Notes under the pieces: model-generated | Databases searched by the model: none | What the model was told of the DNA's origin: nothing | What the model saw: only the letters and a program-made list of their open reading frames with translations | Assembly: GCA_027886185.1 (NCBI GenBank) | Contig: WOAB01000152.1 | Location: forward strand, 2,931,001 to 2,995,000 | Direction: 5' to 3' | Origin: Rheum nobile | Taxonomy: Eukaryota > Streptophyta > Magnoliopsida > Caryophyllales > Polygonaceae | DNA length: 64,000 nt | Shown here: positions 11,210 to 22,395 of the stretch, one piece after another | How positions within the stretch are numbered: the stretch's first letter is position 1 | How the letters are laid out: every line of letters begins with the position of its first letter | Position numbers and translations under genes: made by a program

Positions 11210-11515
11210 TCTGTTCAGCGACGGCGACCGCCGCCAGGGAGACGGCGACCGCCGTGTTGTGGACGGTGACCGCCGTGTTGGGGACGGCGACCGCCGTGTT
11301 GTGGCCGGCGACCGCCGTGAAGCTCTTAGTGTCGCCGTGGAGGAAGCCGATGAGCAGCGCCCGCCGTGCTTGAGACGGCGACCGCCGTGATGGTGGCGGC
11401 GACCGCCGTGATGGTGGAGGCGACCGCCGTGATGGTGGCGGCGACCGCCGTGATGGTGGCGGTGACCGCCGTGATGGTGGCGGCGACCGCCGTGATGGTG
11501 GCGGCGCCCGCCGCA
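11210..11515 (+). repeat. GC-rich minisatellite in the 5' LTR of element A
   Basis: Two clusters of an 18-bp-type unit, consensus 'gcgaccgccgtgatggtg' in the right cluster and 'gcgaccgccgtgttgtg' or 'gcgaccgccgccaggga' in the left. Copy order and number differ from the 3' LTR of the same element (16895-17215), so the array changed after or during insertion. Long apparent frames here (for example Ser-Pro-Pro-Pro-Ser-Arg-Arg repeats) are products of the repeat, not genes. Confidence 0.85.
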
Positions 11516-13689
11516 ATTGTTTGGTGGCCGGTCGTGAAGGGTTGTTGCCCGGGAGTTGTTGCGTTGGCTTCCGAGACCTTCGAACGGGTCTCGTATCCTT
11601 CGATTCCTTTCGTCTTTTCGTATATTCGTACTATTCTTTGTCGAATCTAACCTAGGGTTCCTTTTTGGGTCGACTCGAAGGTGTTTATGCTAGTGGAGCT
11701 ATACGCGTGTCGAGCCCGGAATCCCGTTGTCTCTGCTTTGTTCCAGATCTGCGGACTAAGGCAAGTGGCGGTTCACTCTTGCTCATCGTTCCATATTTAC
11801 ATTAATTATCAGTTATTTATCTGAGTAATTAATTTGGAATGATTACTGTGTTTGTCTGGAATTGGTTTTATAAACTGTTTTGGAAAATCATATAATAGGT
11901 TGTATATCTGCTAGAACGACGCTATTATCTCTATGTTTAAGTTTTTGTCTGTGATCGCCTTCCGGGCATTTATGTGGATTAATAGGAAAACTAATCCAGG
12001 TAAGGATTAGCTGTTTCTATTATCTCTATGTTTAAGTTTTTGCCTGGATGGCTTTAATGTGAATAATTGATGTGTTAGACTGTTTAGTTAATACGAGTGT
12101 TTGTAGGAACGCTAATCCAAGTAAGGATTAGTCGTTTCTTTATAACTTAATGTGCGTAGGAACGCTAATCCAAGTACGGATTAGTCGTTTCTTTATAATT
12201 TAATATTCGTGGGAACGCTAATCCAAGTAAGGATTTGTCGTTTCTTTAAATCATAATATTCCTCGGGGTTATTGCCGAATAATTTAAGGGTCATGACATA
12301 TGCTTCTTATCCACATGTAAGGATCTGAAGTGTTTTAAGCGCCTTGCTAGCGCCAGTGGATGAGCTTAATTGCAGTTCTGTGTTTTAAGCACTTAGCTAG
12401 TGCATTGGGGTGGACGTAACTATCACCCTGTAAAATAAACTGTAAGCGCTGTGGCAGTGCAAATCAGGGTGAACGTAAGATCACCCGGTGTCTTAATAAC
12501 TTCCGTGTTCTCGGAATATTCTTAAAAGCCTCAACACTGTGTGTGTGTGTTGTAATTTAATAAGATAAGTGCAGTTAAGCACATAATTAAACTGTAAGCG
12601 CTGTATAGTGCAATCAGGGTGAACGTAAGGTCACCCGGTGTAATAATAATCGCCGTTGTTTCTCGGCATAATAATGTTAAGTCCCGCGTGTGGGTTGTGT
12701 GTGTTTTAATTTGGGTTGACATGATTGTCACCCTGTGATTAAGCCTTGTTGTCGCTCTTAATAACATTAACGTGTTTCAGTAATGTGTGTTTTGTAATTA
12801 AATAAGATATGTGCCCGAGTGCACATGATTAATAAACCTTTGGCGAGTAGTGCAGCTAAGTAATAGTGCAGCTAGGAAAGCTCGTCTCGACTTGAATGTA
12901 GTATGTTCTCTTTCTGATCTGGATTCGCTGTATGCGATGAGGTTGGTCGTGAACTGACGCATCTCAGTCAACTTTTAAATCATTGTTGTTTGATTCTTTA
13001 AACATTCCAGATTTGTCATATTTCCTTAAAGACTCAATCTCTTGGAGTCTCTTTTCGAGTCAATTTCTGTGAAGATGAAGTCTTCCAGAATCTTCTCTCA
13101 TGCATACCTTTGTTGTTATTCCGTGAAAGTGCCGGGTTATGTATCGTCCCTTCGGTTATTATTCGAGGGACAATGATAGTAAACGGTTTCGATCACTCGA
13201 ACCACTCTGCTTTTTACCCTTGTTAGTCTATTTAAGTAGACTAACCCACGAACTTTGTTCTCCGCATGTGGGCTGGTGTCATCCGTTCGATTCGGCACAT
13301 CAGATGGAGTGTAGATGAGAAGACTAGAAGGACTATGGAGTCGACGGTGATTTTTCTGACGTTTTTAATAATTTCTTTAATCAGGTTGAGATTTTGGGCA
13401 GGTGATCATTACGATCACAACCCTTTTTGTAATATCTTTTAAAAGTTTTCCGCTGTGCCTTGTTTAAGATTTCCGTTGTAATTTATTTAAACTCTGTGTT
13501 TGTTCTATTCAGGATTGGGATGTAATCCAGGGAGTCGTGTTTTATGTAAATAAGGTTATCATTTTGTATCATTGTATTTCATGATTTGTATTTAAACGGT
13601 AAAGCCTTGGGTGATCTCGGTAAGGAACACTGGGGTCACTGGCGGTAATACCTTTCCAAAAGGGTTAAGTTTTGGGGGTGTTACAGTTG

Positions 13690-13702
13690 TGGTATTAGAG
13701 CC
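13690..13702 (+). other. Primer binding site of element A, tRNA-iMet type
   Basis: tggtattagagcc lies 4 bases after the LTR end. It matches the iMet PBS TGGTATCAGAGCC except for one C to T change. Confidence 0.88.
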
Positions 13703-14129
13703 AAAGGTTGTTTTAAAACGGGTTTGGATTTTTATAAATCATTTATCCGTTTTTGAAAATGCTTTAAGAAGGGCTCTGAATTTTTTTTTTCAAAGTGAAA
13801 AGAGTTTGAAAACACCGTTCATAGTCCTGTCTTCTATATGGTCTGATATAGTAAGTTTGCTTCTATATCTAGAAAGACTAATTCCTTCCCCGTTACCCCG
13901 TATGATATGGGTGCATTCTATTCTCTACAGAGGAACCGGGAGAAGCCAAGGTGGTTTTGCTATACCCAATAAGGCTTGAATTCCCAGTTCTCTCATTTTG
14001 AGTTAAGGTTGTAGAACCTAGTAACTCGGTTTGAGTTCATCAATAGAAATTACCAAGTTGATCTATTCTAAGTTGATTTTATTACAATAAGTATATCAGA
14101 AGATACTAACGTGATAAAATCCTTGGAAT
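13703..14129 (+). other. 5' leader of element A
   Basis: Untranslated leader between PBS and Gag. It contains a run of nine or so T near 13780 and short upstream open frames of no recognised family. No other feature is visible. Confidence 0.5.
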
Positions 14130-15464
14130 TTGATCGGTAAACAGATGGTAAACACAAAGAACGTTATCCGTGCTGGTGCTGGGCCGAGTAATGACCCTAG
14201 ACCAAATGCAAGGAATGTTGCAGACCCAACAGGAGAGCGTGAGTCTGTCTTTAACAATAACCAGGGAGGCAATGACCAAGCTCAGGCTAACGCTCCGATG
14301 ATGTTTGATGTTGCAGCAGTGGAGGCAATTCGAGGAATTGTCATGCAGGCAATCACAGATGTTATGCGACCAGTTGCACCACAAGCTCAAGGTGGTCCAG
14401 TTCCTCAAACTACTCCTGAAGTTGAGTAGTCAGTGGAGCAAGTACCTCAGATCAATGTTGTCAGAAACAGAGGAACTTACGGGCAAGCGTTAAAAGCCGT
14501 GAGTTCAATGAGGCCTGACAGCTATGACGGTACTGGAGAACCGGTCAGGGTGACCTATTGGTTCTCACATATGGAGCGGTTGCTCCGGAACATTAATTGC
14601 ACTGAGGCTGGGAAAGTGCACATCGCCTCTCTTCAACTCAAGGATGTGGCTAGCGAATGGTGGGAGAGTACCAGTCTGGCTGACCATCCCGAGCTGAATT
14701 GGAGCATGTTCAAAACCAAGATGACCGATCGTTTCTTTTCCCGAGCTATGAGGGAGGAGAAGCATAAGGAATTTCTGTACCCGCAGACTGATGGGTTAAA
14801 GGTGACTGAGCTTGCAGCTAAGTTCAATCACTTGATGCAGTACGCTGGACCTGAGGTGTCAACCGAGGAGCAGAAGATCTGGTACTTCCATGGATGGATG
14901 AATCCAGATATCAAGCCTCTAATGTTGCGTCATGGCTATACTACGTTAGAGCAATATGTTGATGCAGCCTACAAGACAGAAGTCACATTGGAGGAGTCTG
15001 CCTTTAAGAGGGAGAAGCAAGTTAAAGGAAAGGGTGGGCAACAGGATCGCCAGGTTGGTTCATTCAAACGACCGGCATCGCCTACCAAGTTTGAAAGGTC
15101 TGGTCGTGCTAAGACCGAGACAACTCAGTCAGACTCTGCCAGAGGCTCAGGTTGGAGCGGCGGAGCAATTCAGTGCTACAATTGTGGTGAAGTGGGGCAT
15201 AAAAGTTTTGTTTGCCAAAAGGACAAGAGGATGTGTCATAATTGTGGAAGAGAAGGCCACATAAAAACGTACTGCAGACTGAAGGGTCAGGGACCAATGC
15301 AGTCTTATCAGGCGTCAAATGTTGGAGGTGGACAGAACCCAAGGCCAGTGGTATCCACTCTTGAGCAGTCTATGGCTCGTAATAAAGGCAAAGCGCCTAT
15401 GAGGTCTTCAGGCCAAGGGCAACGACTCTTCATAATGAGTCAAGCCAACGGAGAAGAACCCTGA
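14130..15464 (+). CDS. Gag of element A (one internal stop)
   Basis: Capsid/nucleocapsid polyprotein of a Ty3/gypsy element. The first frame (ATG at 14130 or, by comparison with Y, the ATG at 14145) ends at TAG (14427-14429). The same frame reopens at once and runs 343 codons to 15464. The core has 'YWFSHMERLLRNINC' and 'LQLKDVASEWWES', typical of the Retrotrans_gag domain. Two zinc knuckles follow, CYNCGEVGHKSFVC and CHNCGREGHIKTYC. The end ('GQGQRLFIMSQANGEEP') reaches the segment that normally leads into the protease, then stops, so pol is truly missing. Whether the TAG is read through, bypassed by an internal start, or inactivating cannot be told from sequence. Confidence 0.88.
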
Positions 15465-16281
15465 TCCATTAAGTTGTATTTGTGTTAAGACTTTCTTTAA
15501 GATTAAGGAGTAACGACGTGTGTCGGTAATCTCCGTGGTGTTAAGATCTGCCTGATCGACTTTTGTCAATTAATGTAATGTTTGGATGTTAATGAAGTGT
15601 TTCCGTGTTTTGGAAAATTTCAGAATGTGTTATCATCGCGAATTAGTTGTTCATACGAAACCTCGTAAGTGTCGAGAACAGCTTATGCCAAGTAAGGATA
15701 AGGACTGTCGGACTTATGGTGGTGAAGTTTTGTGGACAACTTAGATGTTCGTTCCCTTGTGGTTAATCCCAAGGTCGACTCTGTTGTTTAAATCTAAATC
15801 CACTCCTAAGATTCTTCTTCATACATAGAGTATGTCATCTACAAGGCTAGGTGCAACTCTTTGAGGAAGATTAAGTTATGGAGTTGTTATGCTAAGAGGA
15901 AAGGTTGCAGTTAAGGATATGTTGATGATCCTGATGTATTAAATATTCAGTAAGGAGAATTGTCTATATACATCTAAGGAGTACTGTGGTAAGCGTTATC
16001 TCATACGCTGAGTTCTTCCGAGATTTCTTAAGGAAAGGGAATGAACTTGTAGAGTTTTGTTCGGAGAGATCAGGAGCTATCTCTCATGCGTGAGTTTGTG
16101 CCATGAGCATTAAGGCGGATGAATCATTTTCAGAATGATATCCTAAGGAATTAAGAATGATATCTCGTGTGATCCATTTCAAGAATGAAGTGATTAAGGA
16201 TGTTGGATCCAGGTGGTAAGATTGGTGTTGAGGTAGTATCCTCATTGGCTTAATGCAAGTTTCGGGGTCGAAACTTATTTT
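15465..16281 (+). other. 3' non-coding internal region of element A
   Basis: About 0.8 kb without a credible frame, occupying the place where pol would be. It ends with the palindrome gtttcggggtcgaaac (16259-16274) just before the polypurine tract. Confidence 0.65.
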
Positions 16282-16294
16282 AAGGGGGAGGTGA
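16282..16294 (+). other. Polypurine tract of element A
   Basis: aagggggaggtga directly abuts the TGTGATACC start of the 3' LTR, as expected for the plus-strand priming site. Confidence 0.85.
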
Positions 16295-16628
16295 TGTGAT
16301 ACCCCGTAATTCTGTAAGGATTATTCTGGGAATTTTTGGAATTTTCCCGAACACCCGTTTAGTACGTCGGATTTAATTCAGAAAGTCGGAGACATTCTGT
16401 AATGTGCTCTGTATCTGTAATATTTTTCTCAGTGAAGAATTATACAGTTAAGGCCTGTTGGAAGTCTATACTCATTCGTGTACGACTTTTGTTATCGCAA
16501 GTTAAGATTAATACCAAATCTCTACCCAATTGGTTATTGCCCAAGAGGTGCAAATGGATTAACCATGTGTTAATACCCAAGGGAACAATTGGAAGGCTTT
16601 TTGGCTCCCAACAAGCCTCATCTTTGCC

Positions 16629-16637
16629 TATAAATAG
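16629..16637 (+). promoter_or_regulatory. TATA box of the element A 3' LTR
   Basis: tataaatag in the same context as in the 5' LTR. From the 3' LTR it would drive readout into flanking DNA, here the right LTR fragment of element Y. Confidence 0.6.
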
Positions 16638-16894
16638 AGGGCATGGGTGAAGCTTGAAAGGGTGTGAAAAACGCCATTACGCTGTCCATTTCTCGTCTCT
16701 AAAAAACGCTCCCAAAGAAAAACGCTCTCTCTCTCTCGGAAAGCTCTCGTGGATCGTTGGAGGCTCGTTTGGTGTCATTCTCGGTGGCCAAAGGAGACTT
16801 GGAAGGCCCTTAGAAGCCTAGAAGCCAAGCAAGGCGAAAGGCGAACCAAATCGATAGTCGCGGGTAAGATTTCTCGTCCGTTTTTAAGTTTCTG

Positions 16895-17215
16895 TTCAGC
16901 GATGGCGACCGCCGCCAGGGAGACGGCGACCGCCGCCAGGAACGGCGACCGCCGCCAGGGAGACGGCGACCGCCGCCAGGAACGGCGACCGCCGTGTTGT
17001 GGACGGCGACCGCCGTGTTGGGGACGGCGACCGTCGTGAAGCTCTTGGTGTCGCCGTGGAGGAAGCCGATGAGCGGCGCCCGCCGTGCTTGAGACGGCAA
17101 CCGCCGTGATGGTGGCGGCGACCGCCGTGATGGTGGAGGCGACCGCCGTGATGGTGGTGGCGACCGCCGTGATGGTGGCGGCGACCGCCGTGATGGTGGC
17201 GGCGCCTGCCGCAAT
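16895..17215 (+). repeat. GC-rich minisatellite in the 3' LTR of element A
   Basis: Same family as at 11210-11515, but with an extra pair of 'gcgaccgccgccagg' units in the left cluster and fewer 'gtgatggtg' units in the right cluster. The difference shows slippage or unequal exchange. Confidence 0.85.
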
Positions 17216-19368
17216 TGTTTGGTGGCCGACCGTGAAGGGTTGTTGCCCGGGAGTTGTTGCGTTGGCTTCCGAGACCTTCGATCGGGTCTCGTATCCTTCG
17301 ATTCCTTTCGTCTTTTCATATATTCGTACTATTCTTTGTCGAATCTAACCTAGGGTTCCTTTTTGGGTCGACTCGAAGGTGTTTATGCTAGTGGAGCTAT
17401 ACGCGTGTCGAGCCCGGAATCCCGTTGTCTCTTCTTTGTTCCAGATCTGCGGACTAAGGCAAGTGGCGGTTTACTCTTGCTCATCGTTCCATATTTACAT
17501 TAATTATCAGTTATTTATCTGAGTAATTAATTTGGAATGATTACTGTGTTTGTCTGGAATTGGTTTTATAAACTGTTTTGGAAAATCATATAATAGGTTG
17601 TATATCTGCTAGAACGACGCTATTATCTGTGATCGCCTTCCGGGCATTTATGTGGATTAATAGGAAAACTAATCCAGGTAAGGATTAGCTGTTTCTATTA
17701 TCTTTATGTTTAAGTTTTTGCCTGGATGGCTTTAATGTGAATAATTGATGTGTTAGACTGTTTAGTTAATACGAGTGTTTGTAGGAACGCTAATCCAAGT
17801 AAGGATTAGTCGTTTCTTTATAACTTAATGTGCGTAGGAACGCTAATCCAAGTAAGGATTAGTCGTTTCTTTATAATTTAATATTCGTGGGAACGCTAAT
17901 CCAACTAAGGATTTGTCGTTTCTTTAAATCATAATATTCCTCGGGGTTATTGCCGAATAATTTAAGGGTCATGACCTATGCTTCTTATCCACATGTAAGG
18001 ATCTGAAGTGTTTTAAGCGCCTTGCTAGCGCCAGTGGATGAGCTTAATTGCAGTCCTGTGTTTTAAGCACTTAGCTAGTGCATTGGGGTGGACGTAACTG
18101 TCACCCTGTAAAATAAACTGTAAGCGCTGTGGCAGTGCAAATCAGGGTGAACGTAAGATCACCCGGTGTCTTAATAACTTCCGTGTTCTCGGAATATTCT
18201 TAAAAGCCTCAACACTGTGTGTGTGTGTGTGTTGTAATTTAATAAGATAAGTGCAGTTAAGCACATAATTAAACTGTAAGCGCTGTATAGTGCAATCAGG
18301 GTGAACGTAAGGTCACCCGGTGTAATAATAATCGCCGTTGTTTCTCGGCATAATAATGTTAAGTCCCACGTGTGGGTTGTGTGTGTTTTAATTTGGGTTG
18401 ACATGATTGTCATCCTGTGATTAAGCCTTGTTGTCGCTCTTAATAACATTAACGTGTTTCAGTAATGTGTGTTTTGTAATTAAATAAGATATGTGCCCGA
18501 GTGCACATGATTAATAAACCTTTGGCGAGTAGTGCAGCTAAGTAATAGTGCAGCTAGGAAAGCTCGTCTCGACTTGAATGTAGTACGTTCTCTTTCCGAT
18601 CTGGATTCGCTGTATGCGATGAGGTTGGTCGTGAACTGAAGCATCTCAGTCAACTTTTAAATCATTGTTGTTTGATTCTTTAAACATTCCAGATTTGTCA
18701 TATTTCCTTAAAGACTCAATCTCTTGGAGTCTCTTTTCGAGTCGATTTCTGTGAAGATGAAGTCTTCCAGAATCTTCTCTCATGCATACCTTTGTTGTTA
18801 TTCCGTGAAAGTGCCGGGTTATGTATCGTCCCTTCGGTTATTATTCGAGGGACAATGATAGTAAACGGTTTCGATCACTCGAACCACTCTGCTTTTTACC
18901 CTTGCTAGTCTATTTAAGTAGACTAACCCACGAACTTTGTTCTCCGCATGTGGGCTGGTGTCATCCGTTCGATTCGGCACATCAGATGGAGTGTAGATGA
19001 GAAGACTAGAAGGACTATGGAGTCGACGGTGGTTTTTCCGACGTTTTTAATAAGTTCTTTAATCAGGTTGAGATCCTTGGGCAGGTGATCATTACGATCA
19101 CAGCCCTTTTTGTAATATCTTTTAAGAGTTTTCCGCTGTGCCTTGTTTAAGATTTCCGTTGTAATTTATTTAAACTCTGTGTTTGTCCTATTCGGGATTG
19201 GGATGTAATCCCGGGACTCGTGTTTTATGTAAATAAGGTTATCATTTTGTATCATTGTATTTCATGATTTGTATTTAAACGGTAAAGCCTTGGGTGATCT
19301 CGGTAAGGAACACTGGGGTCACTGGTGGTAATACATTTCCAAAAGGGTTAAGTTTTGGGGGTGTTACA

Positions 19369-20331
19369 TGGGCAACCCGCAATTGCGGCGGATGAACTGC
19401 GGTCGCGGATGCCCACCCCGACCTTAGCTCGGAGATGAAGAACGACTTACCAATGGCGACGACTGGGCTCTTCGCTCCTACGACAACTGCGCCCCACCAC
19501 TGCTACTCCAAAACTTCCAACATGCACCACGACCTCCGACACCTGAACTCTGGCGATGAGCAAGACTCCGGCGACCAACCCAAAACGAGAGAGGGGAAGG
19601 AGAGAGCTGAGATCTGATGGATGAATAACTACGAGACTGAAGACCCCTATTTATAGGGTGGAGGAGGCCCTAACGCCGAGCAACCGAAATGATCGGCCTC
19701 CCCCTCCGGCGTAACACTGGCAACCCGAACGACGAAACGCGGGGAAGACGAAGACGAAGTTGAGTCAGGTTTCCGCGATCGCGGAAATTCTCCCGCGGTC
19801 GCGGAATTGCCGCGATCGAGCCCCTTGGCCTCGGGTCGCGGTTTGGCTCACAGATTTAAGCTAAAATCTATTTTTATTATCCATAAAACATATTCTACGA
19901 TCCCAAAATACCTCGAACGTATATTATAACGTTCAAAGATTAATACAGAGATTCTGAATACGCTCAACGCATACTACTTACAGAACGAGGGTTGGGAGAT
20001 TACCCAAATACCCTTACCGAAATTGAGGGGTATTACATCACTACCCCCTTAAAAGAAGTTTCGACCCCGAAACTTGGCCGATAATAGCTCAGACAAGCGC
20101 TCTTATAATAAGTTACCCAACCTTATAAGTTTAACCATGCCTAACCCATTTAACACTTTGTAAATTGGTTCAAGCATTTCTACGTTAAAATCTATAAGTT
20201 GGTTCAAATTACAGTTAATGTAAGGTTAACAATAATTTAGACTCTTCACAACTTAAGGGAATTCTATATCTTGCTTTAACCAAACATACATTCTACCATA
20301 TTACCCTTATGGTAACATGAGGGTTATTACA
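19369..20331 (-). repeat. Right LTR of element Y, second segment
   Basis: Continues the LTR interrupted at 10613, beginning with the second target-site copy tgggc (19369-19373). It matches 4117-5102 closely, includes the minus-strand TATA box at 19644-19658 and the embedded LTR-end/polypurine junction at 20037/20038, and ends GAGGGTTATTACA at 20331. The flank aaacc (20332-20336) may be one half of Y's target duplication. Confidence 0.85.
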
Positions 20332-20625
20332 AAACCATATTCTAAAGGTTCATAAACCATATTCATAGGTTCATGAACTCTAATCATAGGTTCATAAACC
20401 TTATTCTAGAAGTTGATAAACTCTATTGAACAAGTTCATAAATCCTTTTCTAGAGGTTCATAAATTCTTTTCTAGAGGTTCATAAACCCTATTATAGAAG
20501 TTCATGAACCCTACTCTAGAGGTTCGTAAATCCTATTCTAGAGGCTCATAAAACCTATTCTATAGGTTCATAAACCCTATTCGAGAGGTTAATAAACGTT
20601 ATTCGAGAGGTTCATATACTACTTT
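20332..20625. repeat. Degenerate tandem repeat, about 22 bp unit
   Basis: Around 12-13 imperfect copies of 'gttcataaaccctattctagag'. It starts immediately at the edge of element Y, so element Y may have inserted into this array. No coding content. Confidence 0.8.
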
Positions 20626-20763
20626 GAGATGCTTAAATATCAATTCATAATTAATTTGGATAGAAAATAAAAAATTATAGTGATAATTATTATTATTTTG
20701 GCAAAAGATTAAAAAAATTGCTTAAATTTATAAATATTGAATATTCATGTGTGTTTAGGTATT
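20626..20763. other. AT-rich spacer, nothing recognised
   Basis: AT-rich intergenic sequence after the tandem array. I see no reading frame, terminal repeat or RNA-like motif. Confidence 0.4.
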
Positions 20764-20880
20764 AAAGCTAGAGAGAAAGGCAATGGAAAAAAAAAGAGGG
20801 TGTACGCTGCTAATGGAATCAAACCCATGACCTCTCACTCCCCCTTTAAGTCTCTACCACTAGGCTACACACTCCTTTAG
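20764..20880 (-). mobile_element. tRNA-derived SINE-like unit
   Basis: On the minus strand it has a Pol III A-box-like tagcctagtggtag (20854-20867) followed by a B-box-like gggtttgattcc (20815-20826) and then a run of T. This is the layout of a tRNA-related SINE head. The unit is short and its target duplication was not found, so it may be a fragment. Confidence 0.5.
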
Positions 20881-21065
20881 GAGTAAAGCGCATCACTTTT
20901 GCTTTAAACACATGCGAGCTTAATCTGGGCTGCAAAACGGACGGCCCTAGATTGGTCCGCACAATCCGCATGCTTAGGCCGGTCCGCATATGATCTCGTT
21001 TCTTAGAATTTACTCTATTTAAAAAGTGACATAAATCTAGAAAACTAGAATATCTAATTAACCAA

Positions 21066-21300
21066 TTATTGCCCCTGGGGCGACGAATAAGATGTCAAAA
21101 ATACAAATATTTTCTTTGATGGGTTTATAATTTCCATTCTAGGGTTTTAGTTTCTAATAAATTTTACCAATATTTAGATATAGTGAGTTCTTTGTTAAGG
21201 AAATATATACTTGTAGTAGCTAAAAAAATAATAAAACTTACAATTTTTAATTAGATAAATTCATATATTTAGCATCTTATTCGTCGCCCCGGGAGTGACA
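21066..21300. mobile_element. Small MITE-like inverted-repeat element
   Basis: ggggcgacgaataagatg (21077-21094) and its exact inverse complement (21273-21290) flank about 180 bp of AT-rich non-coding DNA. The outer bases are similar but not identical. No target duplication is clear, so the superfamily is unassigned. Confidence 0.5.
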
Positions 21301-21914
21301 AATAGCAAAACCCTTAGTAAAATGGGGATAAAACAACAATTAGTTAGAACTTAGAATGGAATAAGATAGGAATTCATGGAAATGGTTAACTACTCTAAAA
21401 TCATAAATTTTAAAGATTCAGTATTAGTTAACTAGAATGAAATTATTTAGGATATCTAAAATAATATAAGGGTATATAAAATTTGAGTCACAAATTAAAC
21501 TATTATATCTAATATTGATTTGCCTTTTTGCTTCATTATAAGTCAAATGTGTAAATCATTAAAGCACATTAATTGCAAATAAAATCCACTAAACGTATAG
21601 ATCTTATAAGAGTAGGATTTAACAAGAAAAATAAACCAAAAAAATAATCTAACAAATTGAGATTATGTTTGATCAAAGATTTAGATAAACACATTTATTT
21701 TTAAATAGGAAAATTGATATATCTTAGAATGAATATTTGAGTTTTTATATATAATGAAAAAAAAAATTATAGGGCTGAGATTCGGTGAGGATGTGAAGGT
21801 AGGAGAGGAATGAGGACGCATGAGAGCCGTCGGATGGGAAGCAAACAGAGTGCCCAGATCGGTTTTCAAAAATTCGATAAAAGTTCGGCACGTCCGAATT
21901 ATTTGCGAAAAAAA

Positions 21915-22395
21915 TAGATTCGCGTGCACGCGAAATACAAATTTGTGTGCATGCCAAATACACAGTTGTGTGCATGACAAATACACTACGGTGTGCACGT
22001 GAAATTCATTTTTGCGTGCATGCATAAAACCCGTGCGTTCATATGAAATGAACAAAACGTGTGCACTTGAAAACACGAATGTGTGCTTGCGAAGTCTACT
22101 ACCGTGTGCCTACAAAAATGACCTGTTTGTGCATACGAAATGCGCTACGTGCTATGTGTGCATGTGAAACAAAAAAGGTGATTATGTGTACATATGAAAA
22201 TAACATATTTGTGCATGCGAAAATAACTCAAAACGCGTACGAAATAACATGTGTGCATACGTATGAAAACCAATGAAAATAACCTACGTGTGGATACGGA
22301 AATGACTTGTGTGTGGGCACATGAAAACAACGTGTGTGTGCATGCAAAACAACGTATGTATGCATACTGACTAAAATAAGTGTGCACGCGGGACA
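21915..22395. repeat. Degenerate 'gtgtgcatgcgaaa' repeat array
   Basis: About 20 loosely conserved copies of a core like gtgtgcatRcgaaa, each separated by 5-15 AT-rich bases, rich in alternating purine/pyrimidine steps (tgtgcatgcgt). The Cys/His-rich apparent frames here (for example 21745-22396) come from the repeat itself. Confidence 0.7.

Larger units (their letters stand above)
10614..13685 (+). repeat. 5' LTR of element A
   Basis: 3072 bp, TGTGATACC...GTGTTACA. It contains a TATA box, a GC-rich minisatellite (11210-11515), and several near-repeats of 'ggaacgctaatccaagtaagg' around 12109-12245, spaced about 60 bp. It also has repeated 'gggtgaacgtaag..tcacccgg' blocks and a TG microsatellite near 12539. 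Compared with the 3' LTR it has a ~20-bp insertion near 11933-11952 that copies nearby sequence. The LTR is far longer than the coding part of the element. Confidence 0.9.
10614..19368 (+). mobile_element. Element A: gag-only LTR retrotransposon (TR-GAG-like)
   Basis: A complete 8.76-kb element: LTR (10614-13685), PBS, gag (14130-15464), 0.8 kb of non-coding sequence, polypurine tract (16282-16294), LTR (16295-19368). LTR ends are TGTGATACCC and GGTGTTACA, and a 5-bp target duplication flanks it. The internal region is only 2.6 kb and encodes Gag alone, so protease, RT and integrase must come in trans. Terminal-repeat elements with a sole GAG domain are known as TR-GAG. The two LTRs are nearly identical apart from scattered substitutions and minisatellite copy changes, so the insertion is young compared with its surroundings. 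Confidence 0.9.
16295..19368 (+). repeat. 3' LTR of element A
   Basis: 3074 bp, matching the 5' LTR throughout with scattered substitutions (for example ggcctgttgg versus ggcctattgg). It lacks the 20-bp insertion and has a different minisatellite arrangement. TATA box at 16629-16637. It ends GTGTTACA and is followed by the target duplication tgggc. Confidence 0.9.
3915..20331 (-). mobile_element. Element Y: gag-only LTR retrotransposon (TR-GAG-like), split by element A
   Basis: Minus-strand element with a truncated left LTR (3915-5102), an internal region (5103-9065) with gag and no pol, an iMet-type PBS (9050-9061) and a right LTR (9066-20331) interrupted by element A at 10614-19368. LTR ends are TGTAACACCCTC and GAGGGTTATTACA on the plus strand. 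No protease, RT or integrase frame exists between gag and the polypurine tract, so it could move only with enzymes from a relative. It is closely related to element A in Gag and 3' non-coding sequence. The left target duplication is lost with the LTR truncation. Confidence 0.8.

Noticed and set aside
11097..11516. Long minus-strand open frame of Pro-Ser-Arg repeats (also 16810-17319)
   Set aside because: It exactly mirrors the 18-bp LTR minisatellite, whose unit length is a multiple of three, so any frame stays open. Not a gene.
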